The notes under the pieces are model-generated. The model searched no databases. It saw nothing but the letters and a program-made list of their open reading frames with translations, and was not told the DNA's origin. From positions 1 to 62,329 of the forward strand of contig JAHJRE010000193.1 of NCBI GenBank assembly GCA_018831055.1: DNA of 62,329 nt, read 5' to 3'. This DNA comes from Bacteroidota bacterium (lineage in GTDB: Bacteria; Bacteroidota; Bacteroidia; Bacteroidales; B18-G4). Both the position numbers and the translations under genes were made by a program. Shown here piece after piece: positions 19,401 through 26,493 of the stretch. Within the stretch, counting starts at the first letter, position 1; every line of letters starts with the position of its first letter.

Positions 19401-19481
19401 CTGTAACGGGTGGGGAATGATCATGGCTGAAAAAATCAGCAGGAATATGGTCAGATCAATGTATACAGATAATTTTACCAT
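16473..19481 (-). CDS. M14 zinc carboxypeptidase with T9SS sorting domain (about 1002 aa)
   Basis: Secreted metallocarboxypeptidase that would remove C-terminal residues from peptides. The start is put at 19481, where a signal peptide begins (MVKLSVYID ... HPLQAQ). A longer frame reaches 19574 but only overlaps the upstream gene. Zinc ligands are His166 and Glu169 in SIHGDEIGG and His268 in ISYHSGTEAY; Glu338 in AMEISY is the catalytic acid. NPDGRENMTRYNANGIDLNRDWG is recognisable as two family motifs. After the enzyme come a carboxypeptidase regulatory-like fold, a domain of about 130 residues with YxGDNSPEGYDIYAG, one CARDB-like repeat, the module shared with C25 proteins (about 708-902, LYLEGGDTW, GSSFEFGGL) and a T9SS domain (IYPNPANES). 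The gene overlaps the stop of its upstream paralogue by 26 bases, so translational coupling is likely. Confidence 0.92.
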   Translation of the reverse strand: MVKLSVYIDLTIFLLIFSAMIIPHPLQAQTGWRDKEMEVKVPLQDPKDAAFLASMRFQGDIYREYAILYLIPEELAILQEKGLPFEITIPDLNQHYRGFWETRAEYHSYEEVIALMDSLAMNFPSICKKEVFGISVEGRELSALKISDSVQFDQAEPEIGFDGSIHGDEIGGAENLVRFARMLCLKYGNDPYITDMVDNREIWIYCLVNPDGRENMTRYNANGIDLNRDWGYMWDAWGYSPSAYSQQETKALRSFMLDNHFNIHISYHSGTEAYLYPWYYRSNPCAEDDENEFLGNLYSSSSGYDDLEYFPGYQLYPTNGGSVETSYGVMGNYGVAMEISYIKQPPVSQIMYYYNINEPSMLALTEYSAYGIRGFVRDATNGKPLQAAVFIDDFFPVYSDSLVGDFQKFVLSGTYSATAVADGYQKMTIENIVVNDQDYTQINFLMTPADTPDRYAYRVISCQIPGNNFLDEGNTPAVIGSPDQVFYSLGKSGWIVIEMSKAILDLSGNDIIVYEGDNSPEGYDIYAGNTMDGPWIQIGSGIGTQEFDLSVTGLNQARYFKIKDDGDGPSSGMDAGFDLDAIKNPFQNWGVYLLLTDSWIDDSAGNGNGRIDPGENVLLKVIIENFGNMDAMTTTGTLTTTNPYLTITQNTYHFGNILQGESAEGSFELYADFSSPAGETAEFNLNLSSNNGLYTFDFPLQYFIGQLPVFVADLDGNTNSGPMMITSMEELGINPVYATTLPENPGLYKCIFVCLGMMGNNHVLTTTEGTLLSDYLSAGGRLYLEGGDTWFNDPSTTVHSMFGITGIHNGYNDPGLIIGQEGGFASNMIFQYNGDETSVDRLSLSGDNAFELFRNQVPLYCNSIANDEGYYKTVGSSFEFGGLIDGQSTKTLLMEAILEFFGGILTGNPDQKTLTDNFLIYPNPANESIILETKNNDPCNLDFILYNISGNCVLKEKITLPGFGTQKTTIELKNNAGYLHPGIYLYKLINKDMSISGKLIVN

Positions 19482-22449
19482 TTTCAACAGATGATCCGGC
19501 CGTAATGCGGTAGAAGTAAACACCCTCTCCCGTTCCGGTGCCGGCATGCCAGTTAATTCTATGATATCCTGCATCCATCATTTGGTTGCAGATTACCTCC
19601 ATTAACTGACCGTTAAGATTAAAGATTTCTGTTGTGACCTGGGTTTTTTCTTTCAGGAAAAAGCTAATGGTTGCGTTACCCTGAAAAGGATTTGGATATG
19701 TTATAATGGATGAAAGATATTCCTGTTTGTTATATTCTTCTGTACCTGTGAGTATACCTCCAAAAAATTCCAGGATTTCAATCATCAGTTCCTCCTTGGT
19801 TGACTGACCATCCTGCAATCCTCCGAATTCAAAGGAAGATCCCACTGTTTTATAACCTCCGGGATCATTGGCTATGCTGTTGCAGTAAGTCGGGACCTGG
19901 TTCCTGAACAACTGGAAAGCATCATTTGCACCGGAAGCTATCTCCAGCCTGTCGATGTAGAAATTATCACCTGTGTATGAAAAAACCATATCATCGGCGA
20001 AACTGCCATCCTGACCAAGGATCAATCCCAAATCATTATAGCCATCGTGAATGCCATTTATACCAAACATAGGATGAACAGCTGTTTGGTCATCATATGA
20101 CCAGGTATCACCACCCTCCATGTAAAGTCTGCCATTGTTATTCAGATAGTTAGCAAGGGCTTGTCCTTCGGATACAGTAAGTTCATGATTGTTTGAATAG
20201 GTTCCGAGTGAAATAAAAATGCATTTATACAAGCCTGGATCTGACGGGATGGAGGTTAGCAGATCCACGGGTATGCCCAGTCCTTGAATTATTGACGCCA
20301 TAACTGGGCCTGAATTATGGTTTTGGTCGAGATCGGCGACCAGTACAGGCAATTGTCCGATCACGAATTCCATATCGAAGGAAGTGGAATACATTCCGCT
20401 GTTTGCGACTACGGAAAGTGTGAATTCTGCGACGGTTCCGGCTGGAGTGGAAGCATCTGCAGTGACATTGAAGGGCTGGGTAGTAGATTGTCCCTGTTGA
20501 AGGGTGCCATAGGAGGCAGTTCCCTGGTTAATAGTGATGTATTGTGAGGTGGTTGAAAGAGTGGCACTTACATTGTTTGCGTTTACGTTACCTGTATTAC
20601 CTATAGTTATAAGCAAATCGACAGTTTCCTCCGGGTCGATGCGGCCGTTACTGTTGCCACCCGAGTCATCTACTTCCGCGGAAAACATAACAATGAAAAC
20701 ACCCCAAACATGATCCAAATCGCTTACAGCATCCAGATCAAATCCGGCATCGTTTCCTGTAGTGGCTCCGTTACCATCATCAACGATTTTAAAATATCTT
20801 GCCTGTGCCACACTTGCAGGAAAAAAATCGAATTCCGTGGTTCCCTCGCCGGTACCCAGAAGTGTCCAGGGGCCATCAAGGGTTTGTCCTGCAAAGAAGT
20901 CATAACCTTCCTGGGAAATATCCCCTTCAAATACTTTAATATCGTTTCCTGGTTTATCCTGTAAGGGTTTTTGCATATCAATGATGACGTGACCGTTGCG
21001 GCCGAGGGAGTAATAGATGTTGTCAGGTTCTCCGAAGATTGCAGGAATGTTCCCCTCATCGTCATAGTTGTTACCAGGGATGACGCAAACAGGAATGTTG
21101 TAGGCATATTGCCTGGGTGTATCGAGGGGTACAAGTTGGAAATTGACTATGGTTGAGGAAAGCTCCTGTATTACAATATCGCTTACTTCCTGTGTTTCAT
21201 AGCCACTTGCAATGACTTTTACGTTATAGGTTCCTGGTAAAATGTATTTATGATAATCCCCGGCAGTGGAATCTGTATACACAGGGTAAAGATCATCAAC
21301 AAATATGATAGCCTGAACAGGGTCACCGGTAATGGCATTGGTAACGATACCTTCAATTCCATATCCGGCATACTCAATCATAGCCAGCATGGAAGGCAGG
21401 TTGTAATTATAGTACATCATGATCTGTGAAGCGGGAGGCTGTTTGCTCATGGAAATCTCCATCGACCAGCTGACTGAGCCCATGGTTCCGTAATTGCCAT
21501 CCTTGGTTGCCCCATTGATGACATACATACCGCTGCTGCCTTGTCCGTATTCCAGATTGGCATATCCGGATTCTGACGAATAAATACCGGCTAAATGAAG
21601 AATATGGTCAGCGTCGGGTGGAGCCTCGTAACGGTAGCTCCATGGACAGGATATGTATTCAGTGCCGCTATGATATGTAGTGTGAACAACAAACTGGTTT
21701 TCGAAAACGCATGTTCTAAGGGCACGAGTTTCCACTTCTCCGAAAGGCATTGAGCTATAGCCTTCCTCATCCCACATAAAACCCCAGTCGCGGTTACAAT
21801 CTACACCGTTAGCATTATATCTCGACATATTTTCTCTTCCGTCGGGATTAACCATGTAATACAACCAGATCTCCCTGTTGTCGATCAGAAAAGTAATGTC
21901 GGGGTCTGAACCGTATTCAGTACATAACTGCCTGGCAAAACGGATCACATTTTCGGGGCCTCCGATTTCATCACCGTGGATCCCGCCATCGAACATTACT
22001 TCGGCTTCAGGTTCATCAGTCTCAACGTTGTCACTGATTTTAAGAGCACCCAGCTCTCTTCCTTCCAGACTGGTTCCATAAAGTATTTTCTTGCATATTG
22101 ATGGGAAATGTGTGGCCAGACTGTCAGCAAGGTCAACGATTTCCTGATAGGAATGATAGGCATCTCGATTTCGTGACCAAAAATCTTTGTAGTAAGCATT
22201 CAGGTCTTTTTTCAGGATGGAGTAGGGCAATCCCAGTTCTTCTATTCTATCCAGCTCTTTTGGGATAACATATAAAATGGCATGATCAGGATAAAAATCA
22301 CCATTTAAATTCAATTCGTCGATTTGATGGATAGTAGCGACATCTTTGTAATAAACCCGGATTTCCATTTCACCGGTTCTCCAACCGGTTTGGGCTATTA
22401 TTGCTGCAACCTGGAATACAGTAATCAGGAGGATAAACAAGCGCTTCAT
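19456..22449 (-). CDS. M14 zinc carboxypeptidase with T9SS sorting domain (997 aa)
   Basis: Paralogue of the next gene with the same architecture. Signal peptide about 1-19. Zinc ligands His158 and Glu161 (GIHGDEIGG) and His260 (TTYHSGTEY); catalytic Glu331 (SMEISM). NPDGRENMSRYNANG and CNRDWG match the M14 core. A regulatory-like domain, the domain containing YDFFAGQTLDGPW, a CARDB-like repeat (NSNGRIDPEE), the shared module at about 700-898 (LYMEGGDTW, GSSFEFGGLQDG) and a T9SS domain (ITYPNPFQGN ... GKIICIH) follow. The two M14 proteins differ around the S1' pocket, so different residue preferences are plausible, but this cannot be settled here. It is the first gene of the M14-M14-C25 run, with a promoter and a leader hairpin upstream. 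Confidence 0.92.
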   Translation of the reverse strand: MKRLFILLITVFQVAAIIAQTGWRTGEMEIRVYYKDVATIHQIDELNLNGDFYPDHAILYVIPKELDRIEELGLPYSILKKDLNAYYKDFWSRNRDAYHSYQEIVDLADSLATHFPSICKKILYGTSLEGRELGALKISDNVETDEPEAEVMFDGGIHGDEIGGPENVIRFARQLCTEYGSDPDITFLIDNREIWLYYMVNPDGRENMSRYNANGVDCNRDWGFMWDEEGYSSMPFGEVETRALRTCVFENQFVVHTTYHSGTEYISCPWSYRYEAPPDADHILHLAGIYSSESGYANLEYGQGSSGMYVINGATKDGNYGTMGSVSWSMEISMSKQPPASQIMMYYNYNLPSMLAMIEYAGYGIEGIVTNAITGDPVQAIIFVDDLYPVYTDSTAGDYHKYILPGTYNVKVIASGYETQEVSDIVIQELSSTIVNFQLVPLDTPRQYAYNIPVCVIPGNNYDDEGNIPAIFGEPDNIYYSLGRNGHVIIDMQKPLQDKPGNDIKVFEGDISQEGYDFFAGQTLDGPWTLLGTGEGTTEFDFFPASVAQARYFKIVDDGNGATTGNDAGFDLDAVSDLDHVWGVFIVMFSAEVDDSGGNSNGRIDPEETVDLLITIGNTGNVNANNVSATLSTTSQYITINQGTASYGTLQQGQSTTQPFNVTADASTPAGTVAEFTLSVVANSGMYSTSFDMEFVIGQLPVLVADLDQNHNSGPVMASIIQGLGIPVDLLTSIPSDPGLYKCIFISLGTYSNNHELTVSEGQALANYLNNNGRLYMEGGDTWSYDDQTAVHPMFGINGIHDGYNDLGLILGQDGSFADDMVFSYTGDNFYIDRLEIASGANDAFQLFRNQVPTYCNSIANDPGGYKTVGSSFEFGGLQDGQSTKEELMIEILEFFGGILTGTEEYNKQEYLSSIITYPNPFQGNATISFFLKEKTQVTTEIFNLNGQLMEVICNQMMDAGYHRINWHAGTGTGEGVYFYRITAGSSVENGKIICIH

Positions 22450-22485
22450 GGTGTATACAGTTTTTACTGTGTTATCTTAATGGCC

Positions 22486-22504
22486 ATTTAACCACAGGTT
22501 AAAT
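22486..22504. promoter_or_regulatory. Perfect inverted repeat in the leader of the M14 operon
   Basis: ATTTAACC-ACA-GGTTAAAT, 8-bp arms with a 3-base spacer. It lies between the predicted promoter (22527-22556) and the ATG at 22449, so it is either an mRNA hairpin in the leader or a site for a dimeric repressor. Confidence 0.4.
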
Positions 22505-22526
22505 AATGGTTATTTTTATGTGAAAG

Positions 22527-22556
22527 CAAAGCTATATAAAAAACCTTTCCAGCAAC
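22527..22556 (-). promoter_or_regulatory. Predicted promoter of the M14-M14-C25 operon
   Basis: On the minus strand, TAGCTTTG (22527-22534) fits TANNTTTG exactly. GTTG (22553-22556) is a 3-of-4 match to the -33 TTTG at 18-base spacing. The leader would be about 70 bases. The rest of the 22450-22680 gap holds nothing else I can name. Confidence 0.5.
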
Positions 22557-22680
22557 TTATATCAGATTTAAATAAGCTGCAGGTCATTTACGTTTATCAG
22601 ACCAGGTTTACCGGTAAAAGGTTGGATAGGATTTTAATCTGTGCCGGTATTTTTTAGAATGAATAGTGAAGTTCAATCTA

Positions 22681-23757
22681 TCAATATTCTTTGACGATAG
22701 AAGGATCGTTGATTGCCCGTAGTCCATTCATGGCCAGAGCTTCCATTTCATTTTCTCCGGGATAGATCGCGCAAGGGGCAAGTTTATGAACTCTTTCCCT
22801 GATTTTTTCCACGAACCACTTATCATAAGCGATTCCTCCGGTGATAAGGATGTTATCCACATCACCTTTAAGAACGGTATACATTTCTCCAATGATCTTA
22901 GCGACCTGGTAGGCCATGGCTTCATAGATAAGAGTAGCTTTTTTATCACCTTTTTTCACTCTGTCTTCTACCTCCATGGCATTGTTTGTATCGAGGTAAG
23001 CGGCCAGGCCTCCTTTGCCGATGAGCATTTTGGTCATTTCTTCTTCGGTATATTTCCCACTGAAACAGGCTTTAACCACATCAATTACGGGGAGTGTTCC
23101 TGCCCGCTCGGGAGAGAACGGGCCTTCCCCGCCAATTGCCTGGTTTACGTCAATCACCCGCCCCCTGCGATGAGCCCCAACGCTGATTCCTCCGCCAAGA
23201 TGGGCAACGATCAGGTTGATATCCTCATATTTTTTACCTATGGCCTTGGCATGCCTTCTGGCTGTGGCTTTCTGGTTCAATGCATGGAAAACGGATTTCC
23301 TGGGGAATAGAGGATGACCGCTGATCCTGGCTATCTCATCCAGTTCGTCAACTACTACGGGGTTGGCAATATATGCTTTGCTACCTGGACATTCTTTCAG
23401 GAGGGCATAAGCAATTAATCCTCCAAGGTTACTTGCATGTTCTCCACGGGCACTTTCCTTAAGATCATCGATCATGGACCGGTTAACCGCATAAACACCA
23501 GATTCAATAGGACGCACCAGGCCTCCTCTTCCGACAATGGCAACTACATTTTCGAAATTGATGCCGGCCTTTTTTAATTCCTTTGTAATAATATCTTTTC
23601 TGAAATCAAACTGATCTGTTATACGATGAAAGGATTCAAGTTCAGATGTGCTGTGTTTGATGTTTTTTTCAAAGATGGGTTTATCTTCTTCAAAGACTGC
23701 AATTTTGGTGGATGTTGATCCTGGATTGATAGTGATAATAAGTTGAGAATCCATCAT
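22681..23757 (-). CDS. buk: Butyrate kinase (358 aa)
   Basis: Acetokinase-family enzyme making butyrate and ATP from butyryl phosphate in the cytoplasm, the last step of the Ptb-Buk butyrate route. The N-terminal phosphate-binding strand ITINPGSTSTKIAVF, VGRGGLVRPIESGVY, the NLIVAHLGGGISVGAHRRGRV segment and ITGGIAYDKWFVE are hallmark butyrate kinase motifs. The length fits the family (about 355-360). Two ATGs open the frame (23757 and 23754). It follows ptb by 61 bases, the usual partner arrangement. Branched-chain acyl phosphates are a possible alternative substrate, since this family can act on isobutyryl and isovaleryl phosphate. Confidence 0.95.
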   Translation of the reverse strand: MMDSQLIITINPGSTSTKIAVFEEDKPIFEKNIKHSTSELESFHRITDQFDFRKDIITKELKKAGINFENVVAIVGRGGLVRPIESGVYAVNRSMIDDLKESARGEHASNLGGLIAYALLKECPGSKAYIANPVVVDELDEIARISGHPLFPRKSVFHALNQKATARRHAKAIGKKYEDINLIVAHLGGGISVGAHRRGRVIDVNQAIGGEGPFSPERAGTLPVIDVVKACFSGKYTEEEMTKMLIGKGGLAAYLDTNNAMEVEDRVKKGDKKATLIYEAMAYQVAKIIGEMYTVLKGDVDNILITGGIAYDKWFVEKIRERVHKLAPCAIYPGENEMEALAMNGLRAINDPSIVKEY

Positions 23758-23818
23758 GTGAATGAGTTTATAAGTCCATACATAATATTATCAAAAAAGG
23801 AGAAATCAGGACACTGAC

Positions 23819-24718
23819 TTATTGAGTAGCTGCAGCAAGGATGATGCTGTCAAGTTTGGATTCTTCAGAATCTGACCTTGAAGTTAAAACGATAGGTGCA
23901 GTGGCTCCAAGTACACACGCAGCGACCTTTGCATTGGCAAAGAAAACAAATGCTTTGTAAAGTACATTACCCGCCTCGATATCAGGCAAAAGCAACAGAT
24001 CAGCATCCCCTGCAACTGCGCTTCGGATTCCTTTATGCTTGGCGCTTTCGGCGGAGATAGCGTTATCAAAGGCAAGCGGGCCGTCGATCAGGCAATTCGG
24101 AATCTGACCACGGTCGGCCATTTTCGAAAGCAAAGCAGCATCCATAGTGGCAGGCATCATTTCGTTGACGAGTTCCACAGCACCCAATACAGCAATTTTT
24201 GGCTCTGCAATTCCAAGTTTGTTTAAAAACTCTATGGCGTTGTTGATAATCTGAACCTTTGCATTGAGGTCAGGAGCGATGTTCATGGCTACATCGGTAA
24301 GTGCGATAAGCTTGTGGTGATAGGCGGGTACTTCAAACAGGGCAATATGGGATAGAATATCACTTTTCCTCAGTCCCCATTCTTTATTTAAAACTCCTTT
24401 GAGCAAAGTAGCGGTTCCGACTTTTCCTTTCATCAGGATGTCAGCTTCACCGAAGTGAACCAGCTTTACCGCTTTTGCCACCGCCTGGTTAAGATTGGGC
24501 TCATCAATGATGGTGGCTTTCGAAAGGTTGACTTTCTTTTGTTTGGCAATGTCTTCAATAATTATTTTATCCCCTATTAGAATAGGATCTATAACTTTCA
24601 TTTCTGTGGCAGCCATTACGGCTTCCAAACAATGTTCATCCTGAGCGGCGGCAACCACCAGCTTTTTCTTTGGAGATTTCTTAACGATTTCCCGCAATTC
24701 CGATAATTTACTTAACAT
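23819..24718 (-). CDS. ptb: Phosphate butyryltransferase (299 aa)
   Basis: Converts butyryl-CoA and phosphate to butyryl phosphate and CoA, feeding butyrate kinase. VVAAAQDEHCLEAVMAA, MKGKVGTATLLKGVLNKEWGLR, ALTDVAMNIAPDL and the C-terminal LTSRSDSEESKLDSI are typical of the Ptb/Pta acyltransferase fold; 299 residues is the normal length. It is first in a two-gene ptb-buk operon. An unusually strong Shine-Dalgarno (AAAGGAGGAG, three bases before the ATG) stands out because Bacteroidota genes often lack one, which suggests high expression. No butyryl-CoA synthesis genes are in the window. Confidence 0.95.
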   Translation of the reverse strand: MLSKLSELREIVKKSPKKKLVVAAAQDEHCLEAVMAATEMKVIDPILIGDKIIIEDIAKQKKVNLSKATIIDEPNLNQAVAKAVKLVHFGEADILMKGKVGTATLLKGVLNKEWGLRKSDILSHIALFEVPAYHHKLIALTDVAMNIAPDLNAKVQIINNAIEFLNKLGIAEPKIAVLGAVELVNEMMPATMDAALLSKMADRGQIPNCLIDGPLAFDNAISAESAKHKGIRSAVAGDADLLLLPDIEAGNVLYKAFVFFANAKVAACVLGATAPIVLTSRSDSEESKLDSIILAAATQ

Positions 24719-24721
24719 GAC

Positions 24722-24731
24722 TCCTCCTTTG
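24722..24731 (-). promoter_or_regulatory. Strong Shine-Dalgarno sequence of ptb
   Basis: Minus strand AAAGGAGGAG directly precedes the ptb ATG at 24718. Few other genes in this window show such a match. Confidence 0.6.
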
Positions 24732-24780
24732 ATATATATTTGAAAATCAGTTACATAATACTGTTAATTCATTCACAGTG

Positions 24781-24788
24781 CAAAAATA
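24781..24788 (-). promoter_or_regulatory. Promoter -7 element of ptb-buk (TATTTTTG)
   Basis: Exact TANNTTTG on the minus strand, 62 bases before the ptb start. TTTG elements lie 15 and 21 bases further upstream; neither has the ideal spacing of about 19. Confidence 0.5.
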
Positions 24789-24893
24789 GGAAAAACTTAT
24801 CGACAAAAACAAATGATACAAATGATTTTAATGAATTGATAATAAAGAAATACCCCATTACTTATAATGATTGATGGAAACGTAGAGCAGGAA

Positions 24894-24960
24894 GTTTCAG
24901 GGTACAGGTTTCAGGGTACAGGTTTCAGAGTACAGGTTTCAGGGAGCAGGTTTCAGGAGG
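24894..24960 (-). repeat. Tandem repeat array 1: 14-bp unit built from degenerate heptamers
   Basis: On the plus strand, gtttcagggtacag repeats almost five times (24894, 24908, 24922, 24936, 24950) with a few changes. On the minus strand each unit is two heptamers, GAAACCT and GTACCCT, of the form GNAACCT/GNACCCT. It lies between the M64 gene end and the ptb promoter. Confidence 0.85.
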
Positions 24961-24989
24961 CAAGGGTAAGAGTGTAGTGTGTGGTTTGA

Positions 24990-25085
24990 TTCCTGCAACT
25001 TGTAACCTGCATCTTGCAACTTGTAACCTGCATCTTGCAACTTGTAACCTGCATCCTGCAACCTGTAACCTGTTTCCTGCATCAT
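24990..25085 (+). repeat. Tandem repeat array 2: 21-bp unit built from degenerate heptamers, inverted to array 1
   Basis: On the plus strand, heptamers GCAACTT, GTAACCT, GCATCTT recur in order for about four cycles and drift to GCAACCT, GTAACCT, GTTTCCT at the right end. The heptamer family is that of array 1 but on the opposite strand, separated by about 30 bases, so the whole 190-base region is an imperfect head-to-head palindrome. There are no unique spacers of CRISPR size. The rest of the 24719-25108 gap is the ptb promoter. Confidence 0.85.
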
Positions 25086-25108
25086 TTTTCCAACATTACA
25101 AATACTAT

Positions 25109-26383
25109 TTATTTATTATAAATATCTATCATATCTCGTATAGCCTTTTGGCATACGGGGCAGAATGCATCATAGAGTGTTGACTTCATGGTACAGTCAT
25201 GGTAAGGTCTGTAAACTCCTTTTGCCACATAGCCGCCACCTTCAAAAACACCTACCGTGTTGTAGTATAATTCCTTATCCGGAGTTGGAACTGGAATAGT
25301 ATCATTAATCATAGTTTTCCATTTACTTTCAAAATCAACCAGTGTAGTAATATTAGGTTCCCAGGGTTCTTTATCAAGAGGGTAAAAATCTTCTACCGCA
25401 ACATCTGATGTATAATATTCATCTCCAAGTCCGGCAAAAGCATGTCCGAATTCGTGCTGGAAAAGGAAATCCGATTTCTCGTTATCACTGGTGGCAATGC
25501 AATAGAAATTATAAATTCCGCCTCCTCCGTATTTTTCATGGTTAACCAGGATAAAGATTTGATCATAGGGAGCATTGGAAGCAACATCTTTAACAGATTT
25601 AAAATCATATGTTGTTAAGTAGCGTTCCGAACCGAAGGTATAGAAATTGGAATTGACCAGGGTATTTTTGTAAATTTCCTCTCCTGGGATATCGGTTCCG
25701 GATTCTTCAGACCATGCTAATATGCCTACGATGTTAATATCTTCTTTTCGGTCTAAATAGGGAGATGCATCCAGAATGAAATTTTCAAACCTTTTGCAGT
25801 CGTCTTTGAATTTCTTTTGTTCTTTACGGGTATAACCTTCAGGGATGATAACAATATCGAGCTTTTCGGATGGCTTACCTGATTTATGGATATTAAATTT
25901 ACGGTATTTATGATCTTTTCTGATGATGGTTTCGGTTTTATCGGGATTATAATGCAGGGAAAACATTTTATCCCACTCCAATCTTTCATTACGGCTGTAG
26001 AATTCGATCTTCACAGCATCTCTGGGCATTGGCATACAAACGGATTCGTAGAACGACTTTTTTAGTGATTTTGCTTCATCGGTTGATTGCCATTCCCTGA
26101 AAAGGGTAGAATAACCTCTTGAATATAATAATTCATTATTTGCAAGATTCCGCATTTCAACTTTGTAGTTACCATAGTCAAAAGGATCGATCAAAACAGT
26201 ATGGGAACCGCCCCAGAAAGGTTCTTCAATGAACTCTATGAGTTTATATTCTTCTTCTTCGTAATTTCCGGAGTGAAGGTAATCCACTCTCAGGGACTTA
26301 TCCCTGAAATTATATTTAAACGGCTGGGAATAGAGGAATGTGGGGATTACAAGAATAAGCACGAAAGTGAACAATCTATTCAT
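25109..26383 (-). CDS. Secreted M64 family (IgA-peptidase-like) metallopeptidase (424 aa)
   Basis: Predicted zinc endopeptidase of MEROPS family M64. The start at 26383 gives a signal peptide (MNRLFTFVLILVIPTFLYSQ); a longer frame to 26479 would run through the terminator of the upstream gene. The HExxH motif is HEFGH at residues 310-314 and is followed by AFAGLGDEY, the family signature. An N-terminal beta domain (about 21-150) and the IPEGYTRKE motif that begins the catalytic domain are present. There is no T9SS domain: the protein ends soon after CPVCQKAIRDMI, so it is probably periplasmic or released. Family members cleave IgA in Clostridium ramosum, but environmental members have other, mostly unknown, substrates, so an immunoglobulin target should not be assumed. 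Confidence 0.9.
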   Translation of the reverse strand: MNRLFTFVLILVIPTFLYSQPFKYNFRDKSLRVDYLHSGNYEEEEYKLIEFIEEPFWGGSHTVLIDPFDYGNYKVEMRNLANNELLYSRGYSTLFREWQSTDEAKSLKKSFYESVCMPMPRDAVKIEFYSRNERLEWDKMFSLHYNPDKTETIIRKDHKYRKFNIHKSGKPSEKLDIVIIPEGYTRKEQKKFKDDCKRFENFILDASPYLDRKEDINIVGILAWSEESGTDIPGEEIYKNTLVNSNFYTFGSERYLTTYDFKSVKDVASNAPYDQIFILVNHEKYGGGGIYNFYCIATSDNEKSDFLFQHEFGHAFAGLGDEYYTSDVAVEDFYPLDKEPWEPNITTLVDFESKWKTMINDTIPVPTPDKELYYNTVGVFEGGGYVAKGVYRPYHDCTMKSTLYDAFCPVCQKAIRDMIDIYNK

Positions 26384-26439
26384 AATAGTACCGGTTTCAT
26401 GTTTCGCAGTAAAAGTAATTAAAATAGGGATATAAAAAA

Positions 26440-26455
26440 GGGGGCCGCAGCCCCC
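26440..26455 (-). terminator. Rho-independent terminator closing the sigma/adhesin operon
   Basis: GGGGGC-CGCA-GCCCCC hairpin followed on the minus strand by six T's (26434-26439). It lies 39 bases after the stop at 26494, just before the M64 start. Confidence 0.9.
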
Positions 26456-26493
26456 TATACCAAAGCAGGTATTGAACACATTAGAGGAGTTAC

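Noticed and set aside
19482-19574. N-terminal extension of the second M14 protein
   Set aside because: It is entirely within the upstream gene, is not a signal peptide, and a normal signal peptide begins at 19481.
22608-22665. Possible terminator near TACCGG / CCGGTA followed by six T's
   Set aside because: The loop is too large (nearly 30 bases) and the T-tract points to the plus strand, where no gene ends.
24894-25085. Possible CRISPR array
   Set aside because: Units are 7, 14 or 21 bases and directly adjacent, with no unique spacers and no cas genes in the window.
25109-26383. True IgA protease call for the M64 protein
   Set aside because: Only the family is visible; immunoglobulin cleavage is known for very few members and nothing here shows a host association.
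26384-26479. Longer start for the M64 peptidase
   Set aside because: The extension runs through the terminator hairpin of the upstream gene and lacks a signal peptide.
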